Below are positions 1-6,292 of a stretch of 45,074 nucleotides of DNA, piece by piece. Position 1 is the stretch's first letter, and each line of letters starts with the position of its first letter. Under the pieces are notes generated by a model. The model saw only the letters and a list, made by a program, of their open reading frames with translations. It ran no database searches and had not been told where the DNA came from. The position numbers and the translations under genes are program-made. Source of the stretch: JAVBOO01 sp031550435 (GTDB lineage Bacteria > Bacillota > Clostridia > Lachnospirales > WRAX01); assembly GCA_031550435.1 (NCBI GenBank), contig JAVBOO010000019.1, positions 1 to 45,074 of the forward strand, in the 5' to 3' direction.

Positions 1-10
1 CGATTTCGAA

Positions 11-139
11 AAAGTCAAGTGTTTTTGAAAATTTTACAATACTGATTGTATGTTTCCTCTACGAAAAGCGGAGGTGAACGATAAAACAGGGTATCCGTGA
101 TCCTTGACTTTACTGGGGTTCGGGTTTCCGTGGAAACTC
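11..139 (+). promoter_or_regulatory. Possible structured 5' leader upstream of the CD3324-type regulator
   Basis: Positions 11-19 can pair with 103-111 over 9 bases (AAAGTCAAG with CTTGACTTT), enclosing smaller hairpins at 36-49 and about 57-76. A further hairpin (GTTTCC/GGAAAC core) lies at 122-139, just before the ribosome binding site at 151-157. This looks like a folded multi-branch leader, but it matches no riboswitch class that I recognise. No upstream gene is visible and no convincing promoter was found. It could be chance pairing in AT-rich DNA. Confidence 0.3.
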
Positions 140-162
140 TATCAAATAAAAGGAGGTGCAAA

Positions 163-273
163 ATGAAAATCAGACGTCATTTAACTGATGTTATCACTAT
201 CGATACAGCACAGGAGGTTTTCATTTTTGAGATACAAAAATGCCCGGGAGGTATTACCGCCCGCACTTCTTAA
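163..273 (+). CDS. Small overlapping ORF (36 aa), possible leader peptide
   Basis: An ATG preceded at ideal distance by AGGAGGTG (151-158) opens a 36-codon frame ending at TAA 271-273. It begins MKIRRHLTDVITIDTAQEV. The last 47 bases overlap, in another frame, the start of the CD3324-type gene, whose own AGGAGG (212-217) and TTG start (227) lie inside this ORF. The arrangement suggests translational coupling or a regulatory leader peptide. The product has no recognised domain. It may equally be the decayed remains of a longer upstream gene. Confidence 0.4.
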   Translation: MKIRRHLTDVITIDTAQEVFIFEIQKCPGGITARTS

Positions 274-511
274 AGAAATCCAGAGGTATTCGAGCGGCGA
301 GCTGCTTTATATACCGCAAAAAACAGAACACCGCGCTTCTTGGGGTGAGCTGAGCGGAATAAAAGCCGAGATGACAAGCCGCAATAACTATATAGCAAAA
401 AAATACCGTGCAGGTATTTCAGTCGAAGAACTTATAGACGAGTATTGCCTATCGGAATCCAGTATCAGAAAAATCATTTATTCTGTTCCGGTAAACGAAG
501 ATGCGATATAG
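227..511 (+). CDS. CD3324 family protein (Mor-like helix-turn-helix regulator)
   Basis: A 94-aa protein beginning (M)RYKNAREVLPPALLKEIQ, followed by a YIPQK segment and a C-terminal helix-turn-helix around residues 55-85 (KKYRAGISVEELIDEYCLSE then SSIRKIIY). This matches the small clostridial CD3324/Mor-like putative transcription factors; targets are unknown. The TTG start at 227 is chosen because AGGAGG at 212-217 is well spaced and the family motif YKNA begins there; an in-frame ATG at 188 would add a tail unlike the family and lacks a ribosome binding site. The gene overlaps the small ORF at 163-273 and converges on glnA across a shared terminator. Confidence 0.8.
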   Translation: MRYKNAREVLPPALLKEIQRYSSGELLYIPQKTEHRASWGELSGIKAEMTSRNNYIAKKYRAGISVEELIDEYCLSESSIRKIIYSVPVNEDAI

Positions 512-525
512 TCTTTCAAACCAAA

Positions 526-567
526 AACGGGGCTGTTGCAAAACCTAGAGTTTGCAACAGCCCTGTT
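526..567. terminator. Bidirectional terminator between the CD3324-type gene and glnA
   Basis: A 17-bp stem (526-542 with 551-567, one G-T wobble) containing GGGCTGTTGCAAA and its complement, with an 8-base loop. On the minus strand, serving glnA, the stem is followed directly by TTTTT; on the plus strand it is followed by a weaker T-rich stretch to about 579. Confidence 0.85.
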
Positions 568-576
568 TAAATTGTT

Positions 577-2019
577 TTATATGTCGAAGTATTTCTTAAA
601 CTCTACCGGGTGAGGAATAATACGGACTTCCTCGACATCTTTTCTTAACTTCTTAAGCTGATCATCGATAATGCCCTTAGAGAATACTCCGCCTGCAAGA
701 AGGAAGTCATGGTCTGCCTCTATAGCATCAATAGCTTCCTCCAGTGATTTCGGAAGAGCTTTAACCAGCTTTTTCTCGGCATCGCTCAAATTGTACATAT
801 TCTTATCGTAAGGACCGAAGCCTTCGGCAGTCGGATCGATTTTGTTGACGATGCCGTCTACGGCAGCCATTGTTATCGCGGCATAGCAAAGGTACGGGTT
901 TGCCATAGCATCCGAAGGTCTGAACTCAAAGCGCTTGTCTTCGGGGGCTGTCGCATAGCCGGGTATTCTGACGACAGAGCTTCTGTTCGCGGTTGCGAAA
1001 CAAATCGTTACCGGAGCTTCGTAGCCCGGAACAAGTCGCTTGTATGAATTTGTCGTCGGGTTTGTGAACGCAAGAAGCGCAGCAGAGTGCTTCAGGATGC
1101 CGCCAATGGCATAAAGCGCTGTTTGGCTCAGGCATGAATAACCGTTTTCATCGTAGAATACCGGTTTGCCTTCGTTAAACATCTGAAGATGTACATGCAT
1201 GCCGCTTCCGGCTTCGCCGAAGAACGGCTTGGGCATAAACGTAACCGCTTTTCCGTTCTGCATGGCTATGTTCTTTACGATATATTTAAGCTTCTGGCTT
1301 CTGTCGCCCATCTCGCGGAGAGTCGAAAAGTTTACTTCTATCTCGACCTGTCCTGGTCCGCCGTTTTCGGGGTGGTGGTATTTTACGGGGACTCCCGTGT
1401 CTTCAAGTATTCTGACTATCTTGTTGCGCAGCTCGTAGCTGACATCATAGGGTAGATCGGTATGATAACCCTTGTGTCCCATGACTTTAAAACCTTTATT
1501 GCTGCCGTAATCGTCGTACTTGGAATCTAGCGTATTCCATTCTGCCTGAGCCGAGTCGAGATGAACCTCGATATTGTTGATGTCTACTCTGAACTCAACA
1601 TTATCGATAATATAAAACTCAAACTCGGGTCCGTACAAACAATTGTCCGAAATCCCCGTATCTTTGAGGTATTTCTCGGTTTTATCCGCAATAAATCTCG
1701 GGTCACTCTCGAATCTTTCCAGCTTTTCGCCTATTTTATAAATGTCGCCGATCATGCAAAGCGTGGGTATCTCGACGCAGGGGTCTTTAAACGCGCTTGA
1801 TAAATCCGGTATAAATACCATGTCAGACTTGTCAACAGTCAAAAAGCCGTAACTCGAACCGTCAAAGCCGATGCCCTTCTTAAGCAGGTCTTCGTCGAAT
1901 CTCTCAACGGGTATGGAAAGATGGTGCCATCTGCCGGCCAAGTCTATCTCCTTAAAGTCTACTATCTTAATGTCGTGTTTTTTCACATATTCGGCAAACT
2001 GCGCGTAATTCTGGAACAC
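577..2019 (-). CDS. glnA: Glutamine synthetase, type I
   Basis: Makes glutamine from glutamate, ammonia and ATP in the cytoplasm as a dodecamer; the main ammonium-assimilation enzyme. 480 aa from a GTG start at 2019, preceded by GGAGG (2026-2030, complement); upstream in-frame codons are poorly supported. Visible GSI motifs: DGSS at 53-56, EFE metal ligands near 132-134, GHKGYHTDLP at 181-190, KPFFGEAGSGMH at 264-275, NPTTNSYKRL at 320-329 and RFEFRPSD at 363-370. The segment KNMYN (406-410) aligns with the GSI-beta adenylylation loop and keeps Tyr409, but no adenylyltransferase gene is in the window. Transcribed alone from a strong promoter with a leader of about 200 bases. Confidence 0.97.
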   Translation of the reverse strand: MFQNYAQFAEYVKKHDIKIVDFKEIDLAGRWHHLSIPVERFDEDLLKKGIGFDGSSYGFLTVDKSDMVFIPDLSSAFKDPCVEIPTLCMIGDIYKIGEKLERFESDPRFIADKTEKYLKDTGISDNCLYGPEFEFYIIDNVEFRVDINNIEVHLDSAQAEWNTLDSKYDDYGSNKGFKVMGHKGYHTDLPYDVSYELRNKIVRILEDTGVPVKYHHPENGGPGQVEIEVNFSTLREMGDRSQKLKYIVKNIAMQNGKAVTFMPKPFFGEAGSGMHVHLQMFNEGKPVFYDENGYSCLSQTALYAIGGILKHSAALLAFTNPTTNSYKRLVPGYEAPVTICFATANRSSVVRIPGYATAPEDKRFEFRPSDAMANPYLCYAAITMAAVDGIVNKIDPTAEGFGPYDKNMYNLSDAEKKLVKALPKSLEEAIDAIEADHDFLLAGGVFSKGIIDDQLKKLRKDVEEVRIIPHPVEFKKYFDI

Positions 2020-2225
2020 GTTATTCCTCCTTAAATATATTCGGATGCTTAGCTCCGAAACTTGATGATGATCCGTAATCGGCAACGGTACAAAGCTCGC
2101 GTTTGGCGGTTTTCCCTGCCGTAAGTCCTTTTAGCGAAGGGTTTTCGGCCCACAAGCCGGCTTGCCGAAATGCAGGTACGCGATTTTTTCACCGCTGCGC
2201 TCAGAAAAGTCTGAGTTTTATACCG
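2020..2225 (-). promoter_or_regulatory. Long 5' leader of glnA with hairpins
   Basis: About 200 bases separate the predicted transcription start (near 2225) from the GTG start of glnA. The leader holds a 6-bp stem with a four-base loop at 2200-2215 (CTCAGA/TCTGAG) and a larger hairpin at 2143-2170 (TTTCGGC/GCCGAAA enclosing a GC-rich palindrome). ANTAR-dependent attenuation is known upstream of several clostridial glnA genes, but I could not find a clear hexaloop pair with A1 and G4, so the mechanism is open. Confidence 0.4.
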
Positions 2226-2231
2226 CTTCCG

Positions 2232-2260
2232 ATTATAACACAGCGCTTTTGCCATTTCAA
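2232..2260 (-). promoter_or_regulatory. Sigma-A promoter of glnA
   Basis: On the minus strand, TTGAAA (2260-2255), a 17-base spacer and TATAAT (2237-2232). Transcription would start near 2225. Confidence 0.78.
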
Positions 2261-2502
2261 TCAGGCTAACATAACAGAAGTTGATATGTAGATTGACGAC
2301 TATCAGCGTACATGATACAATATTGCCGAGAAGCGGATATTGCATTGAACACTTATGCGGTTCTTGGAACAAGCAGATACGGATAAACATTCCTCTTCCT
2401 CAAATTGGTCCTGATGCGCCTAAGCGGCAGCTACGTCCTAAAATGCGCCGGATACGCTATGCCAAATATTCATGAAAAATTTGTCGTTTCACTGCCAAAC
2501 TA

Positions 2503-2531
2503 TTGACACGGCCGTTTTATCGTGATATTAT
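2503..2531 (+). promoter_or_regulatory. Sigma-A promoter of the rpmG-secE-nusG-rplK-rplA operon
   Basis: TTGACA at 2503-2508, a 17-base spacer and TATTAT at 2526-2531, about 75 bases before the rpmG start. It is among the closest matches to consensus in the window, as expected for a ribosomal protein operon. Confidence 0.87.
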
Positions 2532-2605
2532 ACTTCGGACGAAAAGTCTTTTTTTTGTGCGTATCCCATTCCCATGACTTTTCATATTTCAATGAGGTGA
2601 AATAT

Positions 2606-2755
2606 ATGAGAACTCCTATTACTCTCGCGTGCACGGAGTGCAAACAGAGAAACTACAACACCAAGAAAGAAAAAAAGCTTCATCCTGACAGACTCGAAAC
2701 CAAAAAACATTGCAGATTCTGTAACAAACACACTCTCCACAGAGAAACCAAGTAG
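2606..2755 (+). CDS. rpmG: Ribosomal protein L33 (bL33), zinc-binding type
   Basis: A 49-aa large-subunit ribosomal protein starting at ATG 2606 after GAGGTG; earlier in-frame codons are untranslated leader. It has two CxxC pairs (CTEC and CRFC), so it is the zinc-containing C+ form. Position before secE-nusG is the standard bacterial arrangement. First gene of the operon, 33 bases before secE. Confidence 0.97.
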   Translation: MRTPITLACTECKQRNYNTKKEKKLHPDRLETKKHCRFCNKHTLHRETK

Positions 2756-2788
2756 TCGGAATCCAAATTTTATTGAAAGAGGAATACC

Positions 2789-3067
2789 ATGGACGAAGAG
2801 AAAAAGCTCACCGACAAAATCGAAGACAAGAGAGAAGATAAGAAAGCGGAGGATAAAAGCGCCGAAAAGCGTCGTCCGTTTAAGAGCGTTTTAAGCGATT
2901 ATAAAGGCGAATACAAAAAAATTATTTGGCCTACAAAAAAAGAGCTTATTAAAGAAACCGCAATCGTTATAGTCACGTGTATCATAGTCGGAGCAATAAT
3001 TACGTCTCTGGACATGATATTCTCTAACGGTTACAGTTTGCTCGTTAACCTTACAAACTCACTTTAA
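2789..3067 (+). CDS. secE: Preprotein translocase subunit SecE
   Basis: Small essential subunit of the SecYEG channel in the cytoplasmic membrane. 92 aa: a highly charged Lys/Glu/Asp-rich N-terminal tail (about 1-35), the conserved amphipathic stretch ending EYKKIIWPTKKELIKET, and one membrane helix (about 54-76, IVIVTCIIVGAII). This is the short single-helix form usual in Gram-positive bacteria. ATG at 2789 follows AAAGAGG. Lies between rpmG and nusG, its usual neighbours. Confidence 0.96.
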   Translation: MDEEKKLTDKIEDKREDKKAEDKSAEKRRPFKSVLSDYKGEYKKIIWPTKKELIKETAIVIVTCIIVGAIITSLDMIFSNGYSLLVNLTNSL

Positions 3068-3088
3068 GCAAATCGGAAGGTTGAAAAT

Positions 3089-3625
3089 ATGTCTTCTCAA
3101 GAACCCGTAGAATCCGTAAAATGGTATGTTGTGCATACCTATTCGGGCTATGAAAACAAGGTAAAAGCAAACATAGAAAAAATAGTCGAAAACAGAGGCA
3201 TGCAGGATCTTATACAAGAAGTTGCCGTTCCCGTTGCCGATACTGTCGAGATTAAAAACGGACAAAAAAAAGTTGTCCAGAGGAAGACATTCCCCGGTTA
3301 TGTGCTTATAAAAATGGTCATGAATGACGATACGTGGTTTATCGTGCGTAACACGAGAGGTGTCACGAGTTTTGTCGGCCCCGGTTCAAAACCGGTCGCG
3401 CTGACAGAAAGAGAAGTCGCGAGCATGGGCATAGAGGGCACTGTCGAGGTCATCGATATTGCCGTTTCCGATAATGTAAAAATTAAGTCCGGCGCGTTCG
3501 AAGGCTCGATGGGCGTTGTCAAAGAAGTTAATCACAGCAAGAAAACCATCATTGTCAGGCTTTCCGTGTTCGGTAGAGAAACGCCTGTTGAACTTGATTT
3601 TATGCAAGTCCAGAAAATGAATTGA
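3089..3625 (+). CDS. nusG: Transcription termination/antitermination factor NusG
   Basis: 178 aa. Binds RNA polymerase and affects elongation, pausing and Rho or ribosome coupling. N-terminal NGN domain begins WYVVHTYSGYENKVKANIEK (about 12-31) and includes FPGYVLIKM near 70-78; the C-terminal KOW domain carries VKIKSGAFEGSMGVVKEV near residues 130-147. Length and domain order are normal. ATG at 3089 follows GGAAGG. It is followed by 96 bases holding an L1-stalk-like hairpin and then rplK. Confidence 0.97.
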   Translation: MSSQEPVESVKWYVVHTYSGYENKVKANIEKIVENRGMQDLIQEVAVPVADTVEIKNGQKKVVQRKTFPGYVLIKMVMNDDTWFIVRNTRGVTSFVGPGSKPVALTEREVASMGIEGTVEVIDIAVSDNVKIKSGAFEGSMGVVKEVNHSKKTIIVRLSVFGRETPVELDFMQVQKMN

Positions 3626-3669
3626 TGCGCCTGAACCGGCGCACTTTCTGTGTTCAATTGTTTTCACGA

Positions 3670-3698
3670 GTGGGAGGGTATCCCCCGTTAGCCACCAC
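3670..3698 (+). promoter_or_regulatory. Putative ribosomal protein L1 binding site upstream of rplK
   Basis: GUGGGAGGGU at 3670-3679 and a closing CCAC at 3695-3698 form an interrupted hairpin with a GUUA-containing internal loop. The GUGGGAGG / UACCAC pattern resembles the L1-binding helix (H76-H77) of the 23S rRNA L1 stalk. Free L1 is known to repress rplK-rplA translation in E. coli and other bacteria by binding such mimics. This copy is a less perfect mimic than the one before rplA. Confidence 0.58.
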
Positions 3699-3721
3699 AT
3701 CATTTCTAGGAGGTGCCGTTA

Positions 3722-4147
3722 ATGGCAAAGAAAGTAACAGGTATCGTTAAGTTTCAGATTCCCGCAGGCAAGGCAACACCAGCTCCTCCCGTCGGTCCCG
3801 CCCTCGGTCAGCACGGTGTTAATCTTATGGGCTTTTGTAAAGAGTTCAACGAAAGAACCAAAGAGCAAGCCGGTCTGTTGATCCCCGTAGTTATAACTGT
3901 TTATGCCGATAAGAGCTTTACGTTTATTACGAAAACTCCCCCGGCAGCGGTTCTGCTAAAGAAGGCTGCAAAAATAGAATCCGGCTCGGGCGTTCCGAAC
4001 AAGACAAAAGTTGCAACCGTTCCGTTGTCCGAGGTTAAGAAAATAGCTGAATTGAAAATGGCCGATCTCAACGCAGCATCCATCGAAGCAGCCATGAGCA
4101 TGGTCAAAGGTACGGCTAGAAGCATGGGCATCATTGTCAGCGAATAA
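3722..4147 (+). CDS. rplK: Ribosomal protein L11 (uL11)
   Basis: 141 aa, the family's usual length, from ATG 3722 after AGGAGG (3708-3713); an in-frame GTG at 3713 lies inside the ribosome binding site and is rejected. Contains the proline-rich N-terminal motif VGPALGQHGVNLMGFCKEFN and the C-terminal rRNA-binding region with GTARSMGI. It forms the GTPase-associated stalk base of the large subunit. Flanked on both sides by L1-site-like hairpins. Confidence 0.98.
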   Translation: MAKKVTGIVKFQIPAGKATPAPPVGPALGQHGVNLMGFCKEFNERTKEQAGLLIPVVITVYADKSFTFITKTPPAAVLLKKAAKIESGSGVPNKTKVATVPLSEVKKIAELKMADLNAASIEAAMSMVKGTARSMGIIVSE

Positions 4148-4155
4148 TCGTACCT

Positions 4156-4185
4156 GTGGGAGGGGTCTACTCCCGATATTACCAC
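4156..4185 (+). promoter_or_regulatory. Putative ribosomal protein L1 binding site upstream of rplA
   Basis: GUGGGAGGGG (4156-4165) pairs through GUGG/CCAC and GGAG/CUCC arms with a 3' side ending AUAUUACCAC (4176-4185), just before the rplA ribosome binding site. It mimics the 23S L1-stalk helix with its GGAG/AAUACCAC asymmetric loop, so L1 probably represses its own translation here. Confidence 0.65.
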
Positions 4186-4202
4186 ATTAAGGAGGAACCA
4201 TA

Positions 4203-4922
4203 ATGAAAAGAGGCAAGAAATATTTAGAAAAAGCAAAACTTGTTGACAGATCGGTTTTATACGATACGATTGACGCAATCGAACTCGTTCAGAAAACATC
4301 CGTTGCAAAATTTGATGAAACCGTAGAGGCGCATATCCGTCTCGGCGTTGACTCGCGACACGCGGACCAGCAGGTCAGAGGAGCTGTCGTTCTTCCGCAC
4401 GGAACAGGTAAAAAAGTCAGAGTGCTCGTATTCGCAAAAGGCGACAAGGCTAACGAAGCTCAAGCAGCCGGTGCGGAATATGTCGGAGCAGAAGATATGA
4501 TGGCTAAAATCCAGAACGAAAACTGGTTTGAGTTCGACTCGGTTATCGCTACTCCCGATATGATGGGTGTCGTCGGTCGTCTCGGCCGTGTGCTCGGACC
4601 CAAGGGACTTATGCCTAACCCGAAAGCCGGTACTGTTACCATGGACGTTGCCAAGGCCGTTCAAGAAGTTAAGGCCGGTAAAATTGAATATCGTCTTGAC
4701 AAAACAAATATTATTCACGTTCCCGTCGGAAAAGTTTCTTTCGGAACCGAAAAGCTCACCGATAACTTCGAGACTCTCATGTCTGCGGTTATTAAGGCAA
4801 AACCTTCGGCAGCAAAGGGCACATATTTGAAGAGTGTTGTTATCACTTGTACAATGGGCCCCGCTGTTAAAGTAAACGCCGCTAAACTGACTGACGGCGG
4901 AAAAGACAAAGCTAACGCTTAG
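4203..4922 (+). CDS. rplA: Ribosomal protein L1 (uL1)
   Basis: 239 aa, slightly longer than the usual 229-235. Binds the L1 stalk of 23S rRNA and aids release of deacylated tRNA; also the likely autorepressor of this operon. Begins MKRGKKYLEKAKLVDRS; holds the family signature region VGRLGRVLGPKGLMPNPKAG (about 127-146) and the C-terminal GTYLKSVVITCTMGPAVKV. ATG at 4203 follows AAGGAGGAACC. Last gene before a strong terminator; rplJ and rplL, which commonly follow, are not here. Confidence 0.98.
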   Translation: MKRGKKYLEKAKLVDRSVLYDTIDAIELVQKTSVAKFDETVEAHIRLGVDSRHADQQVRGAVVLPHGTGKKVRVLVFAKGDKANEAQAAGAEYVGAEDMMAKIQNENWFEFDSVIATPDMMGVVGRLGRVLGPKGLMPNPKAGTVTMDVAKAVQEVKAGKIEYRLDKTNIIHVPVGKVSFGTEKLTDNFETLMSAVIKAKPSAAKGTYLKSVVITCTMGPAVKVNAAKLTDGGKDKANA

Positions 4923-4964
4923 CCATAAATTTCAAATATTAATTTGAGACCGTTCCGGTCTTAA

Positions 4965-5001
4965 AACCCGCCGGTGTTTATTGCCGGCGGGTTATTATTT
5001 T
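4965..5001 (+). terminator. Terminator of the rpmG-rplA operon
   Basis: A 10-bp GC-rich stem (AACCCGCCGG, 4965-4974, with 4984-4993) followed by TTATTATTTT. Confidence 0.87.
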
Positions 5002-5258
5002 AGGACACTCCCCTCTCCTGCTTTCCGGTATGAACACTTTTCCGTTTCATACCGCCGTTCTCAGCGCAAAAAAACATTGCATACGTCACCGTCGCAATGT
5101 GCAAAGAATATATGCCAAAAGGAAAAACAGAAGGCGATTAGGAACTTTCATGCTTTCGCACTCGCTTTCCCAATCTTTATAAGTGTACACTTTTTTTACA
5201 AAAAGTCCATATCGTTTCAGGAATATTTTCCTATCCTCGCCCGGGCGCCCGCAAAAAT
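5002..5258. other. Non-coding stretch with small hairpins
   Basis: No convincing gene. It holds short inverted repeats (GGTATGAA/TTTCATACC about 5023-5055; CATTGC/GCAATG about 5086-5109) and the palindrome AAGTGTACACTT followed by a T run near 5181-5197. None is assigned a function. Confidence 0.4.
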
Positions 5259-5405
5259 AACCGCGTAAGTATTTTATACGGTATTTATAGTCAGTTAAAT
5301 TTAAAACCGTCTAAGCGAAGCTTAGCAGTTTTGAATTTAACGTCCGACTTCCTACAGTCGTTTAAGACTGCTATTGTCTTAAACGACTGTAACTTCCGCG
5401 ATAAT
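5259..5405 (-). repeat. Family A palindromic repeat, copy A1 (interrupted by a family C element)
   Basis: Two pieces of family A in minus orientation: ACCGCGTAAGTATTTTATA onward (5259-5287) and ACTTCCGCGATAATA (5391-5405). They are contiguous in other copies (for example 39171-39254), so the 104 bases between them are an insertion. Confidence 0.75.
5288..5391. repeat. Family C MITE-like element, copy C1, nested in A1
   Basis: Starts TAGTCAGTTAAATT and ends AAACGACTG next to TA. It consists of two hairpins: an interrupted stem at 5294-5341 (GTTAAATT/AATTTAAC, CTAAGC/GCTTAG) and a perfect 16-bp stem at 5353-5368/5376-5391 (TACAGTCGTTTAAGAC). TA flanks both ends, as expected of an element that duplicates a TA target, such as IS630/Tc1-derived MITEs. 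Confidence 0.65.
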
Positions 5406-5479
5406 AGTGTAAATTCGGTATATTATTTCTTTTTCGGGCAATCCTCACAGTATGACAATATTATATAAAGGGTGAGCAT

Positions 5480-5725
5480 ATGGAGATTAACAGCACTGTT
5501 ACCTATAAAGATGCATCAAGATCGACCGTTGAAGACATACTGAGCGAATATGCGAAAGCAGAAAACGAACTGACTGAAAAAAGGATAAAGCTTCAGGAAA
5601 TTGAACGTTCGGGACTTGATGACGACTACTTTAACCTAATGCTTGCAAAAATCGAATACGGTTTGAAAAAAGAAGAATACGATTACCTACGGAAAAAACT
5701 TCAAAAAATCGACATGTTTTACTAA
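5480..5725 (+). CDS. Small coiled-coil hypothetical protein
   Basis: 81 aa, not recognised. No signal peptide and no membrane segment; rich in Glu, Lys, Leu and Tyr, with regularly spaced hydrophobic residues from about 20 to 77 (for example NELTEKRIKLQEIE and KKEEYDYLRKKLQKI), so it is probably a helical hairpin or coiled coil. ATG at 5480 follows AAGGGTGAGC at good distance. It stands alone between repeat-rich stretches and ends before a strong terminator. It could work with the pilus operon downstream, but nothing in the sequence shows this. Confidence 0.7.
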   Translation: MEINSTVTYKDASRSTVEDILSEYAKAENELTEKRIKLQEIERSGLDDDYFNLMLAKIEYGLKKEEYDYLRKKLQKIDMFY

Positions 5726-5821
5726 GCGAACGTATACGGAAATAAGTGAATGCGTCACGCCGGCACAAAACACTTATTCTCGGGCATTTGCAAAGAGTTA
5801 GGTTAATTCCTAAGAATAGTG

Positions 5822-5875
5822 AAAAAAGAAAAAACGGTAAAGCGAGCAAGTTCGTTTTACCGTTTTTTCTTTTTT
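5822..5875. terminator. Strong terminator-like hairpin after the small coiled-coil gene
   Basis: A perfect 20-bp stem (5822-5841 with 5856-5875) made of an A-rich arm, CGGTAAA, and a T-rich arm ending TTTTTTCTTTTTT. It would terminate in either direction. Confidence 0.85.
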
Positions 5876-5916
5876 GATTCAATCCGCACTTACCCGGATG
5901 ACGATTCTTGCCGATA

Positions 5917-5981
5917 ATAATATTATCGCGGAAGTTATATGCCGCATAAAATACTTAGGCGGTACTTTCGCCCGGCAAACG
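5917..5981 (+). repeat. Family A palindromic repeat, copy A2 (5' half)
   Basis: AATAATATTATCGCGGAAGT, then a TGCCGCATAAAATACTTA segment, diverging after about 5975. It is the 5' half of the family consensus. Confidence 0.65.
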
Positions 5982-6080
5982 TTTTTTGTTACGTCTCAGC
6001 ACTCCGATGCGGCGGATTCTATCCCAAACGCTTTGTTCGAGGCGTTATTCGAGGCGTTTTACCGCTTTTTTCCTGTTTGA

Positions 6081-6108
6081 TTGAATTATACTATAGTTAT
6101 GTTATAAT
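6081..6108 (+). promoter_or_regulatory. Candidate sigma-A promoter upstream of the pil operon
   Basis: TTGAAT (6081-6086), a 16-base spacer and TATAAT (6103-6108), about 185 bases before pilT. It sits between two family A repeats, so the pilus transcript would carry copy A3 in its leader. Confidence 0.6.
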
Positions 6109-6110
6109 AT

Positions 6111-6255
6111 AACGCGGAAGTTAAATACCGCGTATAATACTTTAACGTTACTTGGACCGGACAGACGCGTTTAGATGCGCCGTAATGCTGCATTGCGGCA
6201 GTTTCCGTATCAAGATAACGAAACGGCAAAACGTATGCGTTTTGCTATCGAATAC
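6111..6255 (+). repeat. Family A palindromic repeat, copy A3 (diverged full form)
   Basis: ACGCGGAAGTTAAATACCGC near 6112, a CAGACGCGTTTAGATGCGCC stretch near 6162, and a terminal hairpin GGCAAAACGTATGCGTTTTG near 6223. Same architecture as the 147-bp copy at 43255, but without the clear 3' end. Confidence 0.6.
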
Positions 6256-6292
6256 CAATTTGCGCCCTCTGCGGCTAAATGAATCGTAAAAG

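Noticed and set aside
926..1455. Open frames on both strands inside glnA
   Set aside because: They run in other frames across conserved glutamine synthetase motifs, lack ribosome binding sites and have no family features.
2103..2475. Short + strand frames between glnA and rpmG
   Set aside because: They overlap the glnA leader and promoter, lack ribosome binding sites and show no protein-like conservation pattern.
4981..5268. A 95-codon + strand frame after rplA
   Set aside because: Starts in the terminator, has no ribosome binding site, and its composition reads like non-coding DNA with hairpins.
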